Positions 50,159 to 58,439 of a stretch of DNA of 64,000 nucleotides are shown here, in pieces (position 1 is the first letter of the stretch; the number at the start of each line of letters is the position of its first letter). Made by a program: the position numbers and the translations under genes. Origin of the DNA: CAVQND01 sp049518415 (GTDB lineage Bacteria; Verrucomicrobiota; Verrucomicrobiia; Limisphaerales; UBA8199); NCBI GenBank assembly GCA_049518415.1, contig JBEKRX010000011.1, positions 32,587 through 96,586 of the forward strand, written 5' to 3'. The notes below the pieces were generated by a model. The model made no database searches. It was given only the letters and a program-made list of their open reading frames with translations, and was not told where the DNA came from.

Positions 50159-50289
50159 GCTCTTAAAATAACCCCAAATTCACCCGGCGCAAGCAATCGT
50201 TAAACGCAGCCTGCTGGCCTTCTTTGGCCGGCAAAGGACAATCGCTGCCAAGCGCTCAGGATTCGAGGCCCAGGGGCGCAAATCAGGGC

Positions 50290-51018
50290 TCAAAGTCCTG
50301 ACCCTCCTCCACCCGCCCCGCCCGCTGCCGCTCCAAGGTAGTCCTCCTCCAGGGCCGCATAGCAAACCACGTTGACCCATTGGCCGTTGAAGAGCTTGCT
50401 CTTCACCAATTCGCCCTCGCGCCTGAGGCCGGCCTTCTCGAAGAGCTTGCAGGCCGGGGCATTTCGGCTGTCGCACCAGGCGCTCACCCGGTGCAGCCTG
50501 ATGCCCTCGAAACAAAAGCCCAGCACCGCCCGCACCGCCTCCAGGGCATAGCCTTTCCCCTGGAAGCTTCGGTTTAGCACCACGTCCAGCGTCGCCTGGG
50601 CGGCCTCGGTAAAATTCAAGACCAGGTAACCAATGAGCTTGCCGCCCTCCTGCTCCTGGATGCCCAGGTAAAACATCTGCTCCGGCGTGGTCAATCTCAC
50701 ATGGCTGTCCCTTTCCAGCCAACGCAGCACCTCCTCTTCCTCCAGGGGTCTGCCCCCCATGTAGCGGAACACCTCTTCATCCGCCAGGCATTCCAGCAAA
50801 TCTTTCCAGTCGCCCCCCGTAAACCGTCGCAACACCAGCCGTGCCGTCGTTAGCGGCAGCGGCGGCTTGCGCCCCTCACCGCTGCCGTCCCCAGGCACAA
50901 TTACGCTCTCCGTGCAAGTGGGGCAGGCCTGCGCGTAGCCCGCGCTCTCCCGCGGAAAGGAAATCGTCTCGCCGCAATAAGGGCACTTGAAATCGATGAA
51001 ACTCTCTTCCGTGATCAT
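50290..51018 (-). CDS. GNAT N-acetyltransferase with an N-terminal zinc ribbon
   Basis: 242 residues. Residues ~10-42 form a zinc ribbon (FKCPYCGETISFPRESAGYA, ACPTC). From ~55 comes a RimJ/RimL-like GNAT domain: LTTARLVLRRFTGGDWKDLL, ATLDVVLNRSFQGKGYALEA (acetyl-CoA loop, Q-G-K-G-Y-A) and LHRVSAWCDSRNAPACKLFE/KAGLRREGEL. Acetylates an amino group of a protein or small molecule; the ribbon may recognise a partner or substrate. The Gly/Ala tail is low complexity. The ribbon-GNAT fusion is unusual. Confidence 0.85.
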   Translation of the reverse strand: MITEESFIDFKCPYCGETISFPRESAGYAQACPTCTESVIVPGDGSGEGRKPPLPLTTARLVLRRFTGGDWKDLLECLADEEVFRYMGGRPLEEEEVLRWLERDSHVRLTTPEQMFYLGIQEQEGGKLIGYLVLNFTEAAQATLDVVLNRSFQGKGYALEAVRAVLGFCFEGIRLHRVSAWCDSRNAPACKLFEKAGLRREGELVKSKLFNGQWVNVVCYAALEEDYLGAAAGGAGGGGSGL

Positions 51019-51113
51019 AACTTTGTCGTGCGGCCCAGTCTAGGCGGCGCTTGCTCCATGCTCAAGCCTGCGCTGAGTCACGTGCCGGGACCCATTTTTG
51101 TTGACCATTTTCC

Positions 51114-51141
51114 TTGAATTGCCGGGCGGCCCTGCTAGAAT
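51114..51141 (+). promoter_or_regulatory. Sigma-70-like promoter upstream of the hybrid kinase
   Basis: TTGAAT (51114-51119), 16-nt spacer, TAGAAT (51136-51141). Would start near 51148 and give a ~200-nt leader. Confidence 0.45.
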
Positions 51142-51261
51142 TCGAGCGCGTGTTCGATGTCTCGGTTCAAAGCGAAGTTGGTTGGTTTGCGGCACGACCC
51201 TGCTGCCGGCGGTTAAGCTCTTTGCAACCTGCCCCCGCCTCCTGCCCCTGCGCCGGCCGGT

Positions 51262-51348
51262 GGCTCATCCCTCACCCCGGCGAAACCTGGCGGCTCGCAA
51301 GGCAGGGCCGCCGCGCCTTTGGCCGCGACTGCCCCTGGTAGGCTGAGT
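51262..51348 (+). ncRNA. Possible structured 5' leader (weak GEMM/c-di-GMP riboswitch resemblance)
   Basis: The last ~85 nt before the kinase ATG can fold: CCGG-CGAAA-CCTGG, then CTCGCAAGGCAGGGC, a GC hairpin (CGCGCC-TTT-GGCCGCG), GCCCC and TGGTAGGCTG. The GCAA-GC-GGG and GGTAG strings in this order recall the core of c-di-GMP-I riboswitches. The exact consensus (GCAAAGCC) is not met and P1b is too short. Treat as a hypothesis. Confidence 0.2.
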
Positions 51349-52632
51349 ATGGCAGCCCCTGGTTCATGGGACATGAGTCTGAACCCGGCTGAACCGCTGG
51401 GGGACCCCGCCCGCAAAGGCACCCTCCTGGTGGTCGATGACGAGGAAGGGCCGCGCCAATCCCTGCACGTCATTTTCAAGGAGGAATACGAAGTCCTGCT
51501 GGCTGCCGACGGCGCCACCGCCATCGAACTCGCCCAGAACCGCAAGATCGACGTCGCCATCTTGGACATCCGCATGGCCGGCATGTCCGGCATCGAAGTC
51601 CTGGAACGTCTCAAGTACGTCGACCCCGGCATCGAGGTCGTCATGATGACCGCCTTCGAGACCGCCGAAACCATCCGGCAGGCCCTGCGGCTCCGCGCCT
51701 GCGATTACATCAACAAGCCTTTCGACATCTCCACCATGCGGGCGGCGGTGGCCAGCGCCATGCATCGACGCTCCCTCGAAAGCGAAATCCGCAGCAACGC
51801 CGAAAAGCTCCAGCTCCTGCTCGCCGAGTTGCAGAATCAGAAGCTCGACGAGCAGATCTCCCAAGCCCGCGGCGAGATTTACGCCAGCATTATCCATGAC
51901 ATCAACGGGCCGCTCACCATTATCTCCGGCTTCATTCAGCTCATCAGTCAGCGCATTGGCAATTTGACCCGCCTTGAACTGGACGACCTGCAGTTTATCA
52001 AAGACCGCCTCAAAGTCATCACCCGCCAGGTGACCAACTGCATCGAGATCTCGCGCCGCTACCTCAGCTTCCTCCGGCGCCAATCCGACGACGCCCCGCG
52101 CGTCGGCGTCAACCAGCTCCTGGCCGACCTCGGCCAACTGCTCCGCATCCATCCCAGCCTGCGCGACAACCAGCTCGCCCTCCCGCCGCTGCCCCAGGAC
52201 GTGGCCGTGCAAATCCATGGCACCGATTTCGTCCAGATGCTGCTCAACCTGGCCGTCAATGCCTTCCAGTGCGCCCCGCAACCCCATTTGGTCGAGATCC
52301 AAGGCCGCCTCCTCTCCCAGCCCCTCGACCTCACTGCCTTCCAGGACGGGCCCCAGGCTCGCCTGCTCAATGCCGAACACTTCGACAACTCCGCCCCGCT
52401 CCTGGCGGTATCCGTCCGCGACACCGGACCCGGCATTCCGCCGGAGATCCTCCCTAAGATTTTCCAACCTTACTTCACGACCAAAGGTCCCCGCCAGGGC
52501 ACCGGTCTGGGCCTGAACATTGTCCTGCGGCTGATTAAGACCGCCAAAGGCGCCTTGCAGGTTGACACCCGCCTCGGCGCCGGCACCACCTTTACCCTCT
52601 TCCTGCGCGCCCTCCCACTGCCGGGCAAGTGA
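51349..52632 (+). CDS. Hybrid response regulator/histidine kinase
   Basis: 427 residues from ATG 51349. N-terminal receiver (TLLVVDDEEGPRQSLHVIFK, phosphoacceptor Asp in VAILDIRMAGMSG, Lys in YINKPFD), a coiled linker, H-box SIIHDINGPLTIISGFIQLI near residue 185, and an HATPase domain with N-box LLNLAVNAFQCAP, G1 RDTGPGIPPEI and G2 QGTGLGLNIVLRL. This receiver-first order suits a kinase controlled by an upstream phosphodonor. No transmembrane segment. The second kinase at 53759 is a plausible partner, separated by one opposite-strand gene. Confidence 0.92.
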   Translation: MAAPGSWDMSLNPAEPLGDPARKGTLLVVDDEEGPRQSLHVIFKEEYEVLLAADGATAIELAQNRKIDVAILDIRMAGMSGIEVLERLKYVDPGIEVVMMTAFETAETIRQALRLRACDYINKPFDISTMRAAVASAMHRRSLESEIRSNAEKLQLLLAELQNQKLDEQISQARGEIYASIIHDINGPLTIISGFIQLISQRIGNLTRLELDDLQFIKDRLKVITRQVTNCIEISRRYLSFLRRQSDDAPRVGVNQLLADLGQLLRIHPSLRDNQLALPPLPQDVAVQIHGTDFVQMLLNLAVNAFQCAPQPHLVEIQGRLLSQPLDLTAFQDGPQARLLNAEHFDNSAPLLAVSVRDTGPGIPPEILPKIFQPYFTTKGPRQGTGLGLNIVLRLIKTAKGALQVDTRLGAGTTFTLFLRALPLPGK

Positions 52633-52670
52633 GGCCCGCCGCCAAGCCTCCTGGCGAGCCCAGGTAGTGG

Positions 52671-52689
52671 GGCAGGCGTCCCGCCTGCC
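52671..52689. terminator. Hairpin after the hybrid kinase gene
   Basis: GGCAGGCG-TCC-CGCCTGCC, 38 nt past the stop codon. A direct repeat of ~29 bp (about 52633-52661 and 52695-52723) brackets it. No T-tract, so termination is tentative. Confidence 0.4.
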
Positions 52690-52849
52690 TCTCGTGAGAC
52701 CCGCCGCCGAGCCTCGTGGCGAGCGCACGCGGCCCGCCGAAGACCCTCGCCCCGCTGACTTTGTGCCGTTTTTCCGTGCACAAAAGCGTGAAACAGGAAG
52801 CTGAACGCCGGGCGGCGTGCCCTCCCCGCCGCCACTGGCAAAGGCGCGG

Positions 52850-53497
52850 CTAAACCGGTTGCGTCGCCGCCTTGGCCGAGAGTCGTTCGCGCAGCTTTTG
52901 GGTCGTTCGCAGCGAAGCGGGCAGCAGCCAGGAGGAACGCTCGGCAAATTCCAGGGCGGCCACGTTGGGCAAGCCCGTAACCTCCACCGCAATTCGCCGC
53001 CCATAGACAAAGAGCCCCCGCAATCCAATGTTCTGAGAGCGGACCCGTCCGATCTGGCTGTATGGCAAACAGACCTTTACCGCGTCCCCCTCGAAAACCA
53101 GTTCCGCGGCCGTCAACCTCAGGTATCCGATGTCATCCGCATCCTCGACCACCGCCCAAAAGCCCGACCGGATTCGCGGCGAGAGCGTCAGTTGGACGAT
53201 GAAACCATCCGCCTCCTTGCCCGCGGCGGCATGGCGCACGCGCACCAGCTTCGTCAAATACGCATTGCCCAGCCCAAACGGCAGGAAATACGCCGTCCCG
53301 CCCATCGCCGCCAGCGGCAGCAGCAAACTCCAGAGTTCAAACCGCCGCAAGCTCATCACTAACACGGACACCAGGATGGGCAGCACCAGCACCAGGCCAT
53401 ACGCGTGAACCGCCACCTCCGCCCACGCCCCGAACCGCCGGGGTGGGGCGATTTCTATCCGCGCCGCGCTCGAGCGCCTGGGGCCGCTGTCTTGCAC
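52850..53497 (-). CDS. Membrane protein with a PH-like domain, unknown function
   Basis: 215 residues from GTG 53497. Two adjacent membrane helices (EVAVHAYGLVLVLPILVSVL and ELWSLLLPLAAMGGTAYFLP) then a ~100-residue beta-rich cytoplasmic part (ADGFIVQLTLSPRIRSGFWA, IGYLRLTAAELVFEGDAVKV, QIGRVRSQNIGLRGLFVYGR) with the look of a bacterial PH-like domain. No catalytic residues evident. Lies on the opposite strand between two histidine kinase genes. Confidence 0.65.
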   Translation of the reverse strand: MQDSGPRRSSAARIEIAPPRRFGAWAEVAVHAYGLVLVLPILVSVLVMSLRRFELWSLLLPLAAMGGTAYFLPFGLGNAYLTKLVRVRHAAAGKEADGFIVQLTLSPRIRSGFWAVVEDADDIGYLRLTAAELVFEGDAVKVCLPYSQIGRVRSQNIGLRGLFVYGRRIAVEVTGLPNVAALEFAERSSWLLPASLRTTQKLRERLSAKAATQPV

Positions 53498-53758
53498 GGC
53501 CCCAGTAAGTGGCCAAGACCCTGAAAAATCAAGCCCCTTTTGTCTTGCGAGCGGCCGGCGAGGATTTATCTTCTTGCGTCAGGCGCAGATGCACCGGCGC
53601 CCAGTGGCCGCTCAACCGATGCGACAGGGGCTTGCGGCCGGTCCCGAGAACCGGACTTGTGCCGAACTGAAACTCGGGGACCCGTCCAGCTTCGGTTTTC
53701 TGTCGAATGCGGCAGCCAATGCGGCGCGTTGCGCCAGGCGCCCGAACCGACAACCGCT

Positions 53759-54865
53759 ATGTCACAGGAAAACACGGGCAACCTCGCACAGGGGCAGCCG
53801 GAGCCCGGCCTTGCCGACCCGTTGCGCGCTTGCTTTCGCTTCGGTGTCATCTTGATCGAGGCCGAAAAAGAGAGTGTCACCCTCACCGGCCAGGCCGCTC
53901 GCATACTCGGACTGGGCCCCGCTCCGGAACTCCGCTGCCCCCTGGCCACCCTGCCGGCGCCGCTCCAAAAAGTCATCCAGGAAATCCTCTCCTCGGGCCA
54001 ACCGTTCGCCGACCGGCAGATCGAACTGGCCGGCCCTGGCGCCGGTGCGCTCAATGTCCGCCTGAGCGCCCTCACCATCCAAGCTGGCACAAGAAAGGCC
54101 GCAATGGCGCTCATCGTAAATGACCTGGCCCCGGCTGGAGAACTGGAACGCAAGTTGCGGCAACTCGAGCGCTTGGCCAATGTGGGCACTCTCTCGGCCA
54201 GCATGGCCCATGAAATCAGAAACGCCCTGGTGGCCGTCAGGACCTTCACCGAGCTGCTCCTGGAAAAGAACCAGCAGGCCGAACCGGCCCTTCTGGTCCG
54301 GCGCGAGATCGAGCGCATCGACTCCATCGTGAGCCGCATGCTCAGGTTTTCCGGGCCGAGCCGGCCGGGGGCCGCCCCGTTCAGCTTGCACGAAACCCTC
54401 GAACACTCGCTGCGGCTCGTCCAGCCGCCCCTGGAAGCCAAAGCCATCGTGGTCAACCGCCTCTTCCACGCCGCGCCGGACCTGGTGCAAGGAGACGACA
54501 ACCAGTTGCAGCAGGCCTTCTTGAACTTGTTCCTAAACGCCCTGGAGGCGATGGAGCCGCAGGGGACCCTCACCGTGGCCACCGAAACCGCCCCGCCCTC
54601 CTCCCTGCCCGCTTCCTCGCGCGCCCCCCCCGGCTCATCCCCAATCGGCGTCACCATCCAGGACACCGGCGCCGGCGTACCGCCGGAAAACCTCGCCCGC
54701 TTGTTCGAACCGTTTTTCACCACCAAGCCCAACGGCACCGGCCTCGGCCTGGCCATCACCCGCCGTATTATCCTTGAGCATCAAGGCGCCATCTCCGTCC
54801 AGAGCCGGCCGGGACAAGGCACGGTCTTTAAAATCCTTTTGCCCGCAAAGACCACTTCACTTTAA
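53759..54865 (+). CDS. Soluble sensor histidine kinase
   Basis: 368 residues from ATG 53759. N-terminal PAS-like region (~30-130; FGVILIEAEKESVTLTGQAA), H-box VGTLSASMAHEIRNALVAVR near residue 150, N-box LNLFLNALEAMEP, G1 IQDTGAGVPPENLA and G2 GTGLGLAITRRIILEHQG. No membrane helix, so it senses a cytoplasmic cue. No response regulator is adjacent; the receiver-bearing hybrid kinase 1.1 kb upstream is the nearest candidate. A 10-bp stem hairpin follows the stop codon. Confidence 0.92.
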   Translation: MSQENTGNLAQGQPEPGLADPLRACFRFGVILIEAEKESVTLTGQAARILGLGPAPELRCPLATLPAPLQKVIQEILSSGQPFADRQIELAGPGAGALNVRLSALTIQAGTRKAAMALIVNDLAPAGELERKLRQLERLANVGTLSASMAHEIRNALVAVRTFTELLLEKNQQAEPALLVRREIERIDSIVSRMLRFSGPSRPGAAPFSLHETLEHSLRLVQPPLEAKAIVVNRLFHAAPDLVQGDDNQLQQAFLNLFLNALEAMEPQGTLTVATETAPPSSLPASSRAPPGSSPIGVTIQDTGAGVPPENLARLFEPFFTTKPNGTGLGLAITRRIILEHQGAISVQSRPGQGTVFKILLPAKTTSL

Positions 54866-54888
54866 CCCGAAGGGTTGGCAGCAGGCTG

Positions 54889-54919
54889 CCGGAGGTCCAA
54901 ACGCAGTGGGGACCTCCGG
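54889..54919. terminator. Terminator-like hairpin after the histidine kinase
   Basis: CCGGAGGTCC (54889-54898), 11-nt loop, GGACCTCCGG (54910-54919), 24 nt after the stop codon. No clear U-tract follows. Confidence 0.5.
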
Positions 54920-54944
54920 TAAAGGTTTGAGAAGCCTCCCGCAC

Positions 54945-55213
54945 AGGAGTTCTTGGGCGGCAAAACTCGTTGTCATCAGGTCAAGTTTCGCTGCGATTGC
55001 AATCCCGATTCGGAATCGGGACTTTCAGGTGAATTGAAAATTGAGGATCGAAAAACGATCATTGGTTATTGAAGAATGCCCGCGGACGACGCCGAATGAA
55101 CTTCCGGACTGCGGACTCAATGACCAATAACCAATACTCAATACTCAATGCTCAATGAACCTCTCCGGGCGGACTCGATTCCAGAGGTGGTCTGAGGCGC
55201 AGCCTCGCTAAGC
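54945..55213 (-). repeat. ~280-bp dispersed repeat, inverted copy
   Basis: Reverse complement of the 9336-9618 repeat: AAAACTCGTTGTCATCAGGT at its left end, AATACTCAATACTCAATGCT in the middle, CTGAGGCGCAGCCTCGC at its right end. Contains an AATCCCGATTCGGAATCGGG palindrome (about 55001) that the 9336 copy lacks but the 34110 copy has. Confidence 0.8.
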
Positions 55214-55351
55214 ATCTGTCCGGCGCCCCAGTTCCGCGGCAGCGTCACTTCAGTCTTGAATTTGGGGCCGAGGGGGTGTAGGAGAGCCGCCAAACAGAGC
55301 AGCCAGAGTGTGCGCTGTGGAATTGGACACCATGCCGTAACCGACCAAAGT

Positions 55352-56245
55352 ATGAAACTCAATCGCCGAGAATTCCTGACCGTATCCGCTGTAACTGGCG
55401 TCCTGGGCGCCGTCGCGCCGGGGGCCAAAGCTTTCACCCTGCCGGACCCGCCCCAAAAGGCGCGCCTGCGCTTGTCCTGCCAGGAGGGCGTGGCGCCGGG
55501 CAAAACCCTGGCCGAGAAACTCGATTTCCTGGAGGCCAATGGTTTTGAGGGGTTCGAGCCGGGCGGCGGCGGCTTGGCCAGGCGGGTCGAGGAGCTGCAA
55601 AAGGCCCTGCAAGGGCGGGAGATCAAAATCAGCGCTATCTGCGGGGGGTATAAAGGAGTCATCATTTCCGATGAGGAGGAAAAGCGCCGCCTGGCCCTGC
55701 AGAGCATCGAGGAGATTCTCCCCGCCGCGGGCGCCCTCAAGTCCACCGGCATGATCATGGTCCCGGCTTTCCATAATCAAACGAAGCTGGGGCACGCCGA
55801 ATCGCGCGAGTTGCTGCTCAAGCTGCTGCCGGAGCTGGGCGACCACGCGCGCGCCGCCGGCACACGCGTCCTGCTCGAGCCGCTCAACCGGCGGGAATGT
55901 TACTTTCTCCGCCAGGTGGCCGATGGCGCCGCGATTTGCCGCGATGCCAACAATCCCGGCGTCTGCCTGATGGGCGATTTCTGGCACATGACCTGGGAGG
56001 AGACCAGCGACATGGCCGCGTTCATCGCTGGCGGCAAGTTCCTCCACCATGTCCACATGGCCAGCCGCAAGGAGCGCAAAATGCCGGGCGAAGACGAAGG
56101 GGACAATTACGTGGAAGGCTTCCGCGGCCTCAAGCTCATCGGCTACCAGGATTTCGTCAGCTTCGAATGCGGCTGCAAAGGCGACCCCAAAAAGTCAATC
56201 CCTGCCGCCGTGCAGTTGCTGCGCCAGCAGTGGGAAGCCGCCTGA
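55352..56245 (+). CDS. TAT-exported xylose isomerase-like TIM barrel, hydroxypyruvate isomerase-like
   Basis: 297 residues from ATG 55352. Twin-arginine signal (KLNRREFLTVSAVTGVLGAV). The AP-endonuclease-2/xylose-isomerase TIM barrel follows, with metal-site motifs RVLLEPLNRRECYFL (Glu), GVCLMGDFWHM (Asp and His), FLHHVHMASRKER (His) and DFVSFECGC (Glu). The layout best fits hydroxypyruvate isomerase or sugar-phosphate epimerase-like proteins. The N-terminal part lies beside no related gene; the Gfo/Idh/MocA oxidoreductases it commonly accompanies are represented here only at the far left. Confidence 0.85.
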   Translation: MKLNRREFLTVSAVTGVLGAVAPGAKAFTLPDPPQKARLRLSCQEGVAPGKTLAEKLDFLEANGFEGFEPGGGGLARRVEELQKALQGREIKISAICGGYKGVIISDEEEKRRLALQSIEEILPAAGALKSTGMIMVPAFHNQTKLGHAESRELLLKLLPELGDHARAAGTRVLLEPLNRRECYFLRQVADGAAICRDANNPGVCLMGDFWHMTWEETSDMAAFIAGGKFLHHVHMASRKERKMPGEDEGDNYVEGFRGLKLIGYQDFVSFECGCKGDPKKSIPAAVQLLRQQWEAA

Positions 56246-56450
56246 TTCCAACTATAGCCCCGGCTTGCTCTCAGACGGCCAGCCAGTCCGACAGCGACGC
56301 GTTGCCCCGCCTCCCGCTTATTGGCCCGGCCGGCCCCAGGCACGCGGTCCCGATCGGTCGGGCTCCTATTCCACGGGCCCCTGCTGGTTCGGCTGCGGCT
56401 CCATTACCCTGAGACCATTGGATTCTCCGGGGCAAATGGCTTAAGCTGGA

Positions 56451-57746
56451 GTGGTGTTGACCGACATCCGAGCGCAGACTGCCGATGACTTGCAGGCCCG
56501 GTTTCATGCCTGGGGTCAGCCGCCGTATCGCCTGTCGCAGTTGCTCGAATGGCTCTATGTCCATCGGGTAACCCAGTGGGAGGCCATGACGAATCTGCCC
56601 AGGACGCTGCGGGAGCAACTGCGGCAGCATTTCACCCTGCAGACGCTCGAATTGGTCCGCCTGCAGCGTTCCCACGACACGGCCAAATTCCTCTGGCGGC
56701 TGGACGACCGCTCCTTGATCGAGAGCGTGCTCATCCCCGCCAACCCGGCCCTCTACGGGGAGCCCAGTGACCGGCACACGCTTTGCCTATCCACCCAGGT
56801 CGGTTGTGCCTATGGGTGCAAGTTCTGCGCCAGCGGACTGGCCGGCTGGAAACGCAACCTGCGCGTTGATGAGATCGTCAACCAGGTCCTGGCCGTCGAA
56901 CGATGGAACGAGGGGCAAAAGTCCACGGCGCCGCCCAGCCCCAACCGGCCTGGCAGGGACGCCTGCAATGAGACCCCGACCGCTCGGACGCTTATTCCAC
57001 GCCTCCCTAACGGAGAATCTCCTCAGCCTGCGAGCGTGCTGGACAATGGCAGCGCCCTCCACAGTCCTCCCCCGGAAGCTCGAAGTTCCTCCCAGGCCGA
57101 CTCGCGCCTGGTCACCAACCTAGTCATCATGGGCATGGGGGAACCGTTGGCGAACTACGACAACCTCATGCAGGCCCTGAAGATTCTCAATGCCCCGTGG
57201 GGCGGCGGCATCGGGGCACGGAAAATCACCATCTCGACGAGCGGTCTTGCGCCACAAATCCGCAAGCTGGCCGATGAGCCGCTCCCATTCCGCCTGGCGA
57301 TTTCGCTCCAGGGCGCGACCGACGCGCTCCGGGACCGGCTCATGCCGCTCAATCGGAAGTATCCCTTGCGGGAGCTGGCGGCGGCCGGGCAGTACTACCA
57401 GGAGAAAAAGGGCCGGAGGATTTCCTTCGAGTACGTTTTGATCGCGGGGGTGAATGACGGGCTGGACCAGGTCAAGCCACTGGCCGCCCTGGCGCGCCGG
57501 CTCAACGCCAAGGTGAATTTGATTCCTTATAATCGCGTCGAGGACCTGCCCTGGGCGCGCCCCCCGCAGGCCGCGCAGCAGGCCTTCCTGCAGGCCCTGG
57601 CCCGGGAGCAAATCGCCGTGACGCTGCGCCGGGAAAAAGGGCGCGACCTCGAGGCGGCCTGCGGCCAACTGAGGCTCAAGACCGAGCGCGACCTGGCAGA
57701 GCTTAGAAAAAGTACGACACCCCGAGCAGGGGGCCGTTGGCGTTGA
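56451..57746 (+). CDS. rlmN: Dual-specificity 23S rRNA/tRNA adenine-C2 methyltransferase with an internal insertion
   Basis: 431 residues from GTG 56451, longer than the usual ~350-380. Radical-SAM enzyme methylating A2503 of 23S rRNA. Iron-sulfur motif CAYGCKFC in STQVGCAYGCKFCASGLAGW near residue 118, VIMGMGEPLANYDN near 225, and the methyl-carrying Cys in DLEAACGQLR near the end. Residues ~158-215 are a Pro/Ser/Ala-rich insertion (STAPPSPNRPGRDACNETPT and onward) between the radical-SAM core and the MGEP motif, absent from typical RlmN. The insertion keeps frame, and all catalytic residues are intact. The 3' end overlaps the convergent pagL-like gene by 44 bp. Confidence 0.93.
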   Translation: MVLTDIRAQTADDLQARFHAWGQPPYRLSQLLEWLYVHRVTQWEAMTNLPRTLREQLRQHFTLQTLELVRLQRSHDTAKFLWRLDDRSLIESVLIPANPALYGEPSDRHTLCLSTQVGCAYGCKFCASGLAGWKRNLRVDEIVNQVLAVERWNEGQKSTAPPSPNRPGRDACNETPTARTLIPRLPNGESPQPASVLDNGSALHSPPPEARSSSQADSRLVTNLVIMGMGEPLANYDNLMQALKILNAPWGGGIGARKITISTSGLAPQIRKLADEPLPFRLAISLQGATDALRDRLMPLNRKYPLRELAAAGQYYQEKKGRRISFEYVLIAGVNDGLDQVKPLAALARRLNAKVNLIPYNRVEDLPWARPPQAAQQAFLQALAREQIAVTLRREKGRDLEAACGQLRLKTERDLAELRKSTTPRAGGRWR

Positions 57747-58359
57747 GGCCGATGTTCCGGCGGTTGAGGTTGGCGTTGGAAATGTGTTGGAAACGGTACT
57801 CGAGGTTCAAACACCAATGCCGGGAGATGAGGTAGCGGAACCCAACGCCGAGATCCAGATTGAAATTGAAATCCTGTCCGGCCATCCGCCGGTCCAGGTC
57901 GGTCCAGGTAATCCCGGCCCCGCCCTGCGCATAAGGAATGAGCCGCCAGCCCGGTCGGGGCACGAAATTGTAGCGCAACCAGCCCGTGGCCCCGGCGACA
58001 TAGCTGCCCTGGCTTTGAAATGACCCGCCGCCAAAGCCCTCGCCGGCCAGTTCCACGTTTCCCCGCAGCCAGCCGGGCCCCTTCAGGTCACGCAGCATGT
58101 AACCCACTTGCAACTCGGAAATGGTGTAGTCGATGGTGGGCCGGTTTCTCGTCGCCAGGAAGGGGGAAAAGAGCGCGCCATTGTTGAAGGCGGCCTCCAA
58201 ACGCCCCCGTTCAAAAAGGGGTTCGGTGGAAAAGCGGCGGCTCGTAGGGTCTTCCTGGCCGGTGTCGCCGGCGACACCCAGTTGCAGGTTGGCCCAAAAC
58301 ACAGCGAGCCAGGCCGCTTTCAAGAGCTGCCGCAGGTCTGAGTTTCTCATCCGAGTCAT
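57703..58359 (-). CDS. Acyloxyacyl hydrolase / lipid A 3-O-deacylase (PagL-like)
   Basis: 218 residues from ATG 58359 with a signal-like N-terminus (LLKAAWLAVFWANLQLGVAG). Eight-stranded beta-barrel pattern ending in an outer-membrane Phe (GPLLGVSYFF). The PagL catalytic His-x-Ser-Asn motif occurs in LEYRFQHISNANLNRRNIGL. Removes an acyl chain from lipid A in the outer membrane, which would imply that this organism makes lipid A. Downstream of pdxH on the same strand (80 bp), and convergent with rlmN. Confidence 0.82.
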   Translation of the reverse strand: MTRMRNSDLRQLLKAAWLAVFWANLQLGVAGDTGQEDPTSRRFSTEPLFERGRLEAAFNNGALFSPFLATRNRPTIDYTISELQVGYMLRDLKGPGWLRGNVELAGEGFGGGSFQSQGSYVAGATGWLRYNFVPRPGWRLIPYAQGGAGITWTDLDRRMAGQDFNFNLDLGVGFRYLISRHWCLNLEYRFQHISNANLNRRNIGLNANGPLLGVSYFF

Positions 58360-58439
58360 CGTGCCCGAGCGCGCGGGCCCTTTAACACGCCCCGCTTGTC
58401 GAACAGTCTGCGCCATTCCAGCCTTTGGCGCAACTGGCG

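Noticed and set aside
51364..53028. 554-codon minus-strand frame opposite the hybrid kinase
   Set aside because: Antisense shadow; the plus strand has all receiver and kinase motifs.
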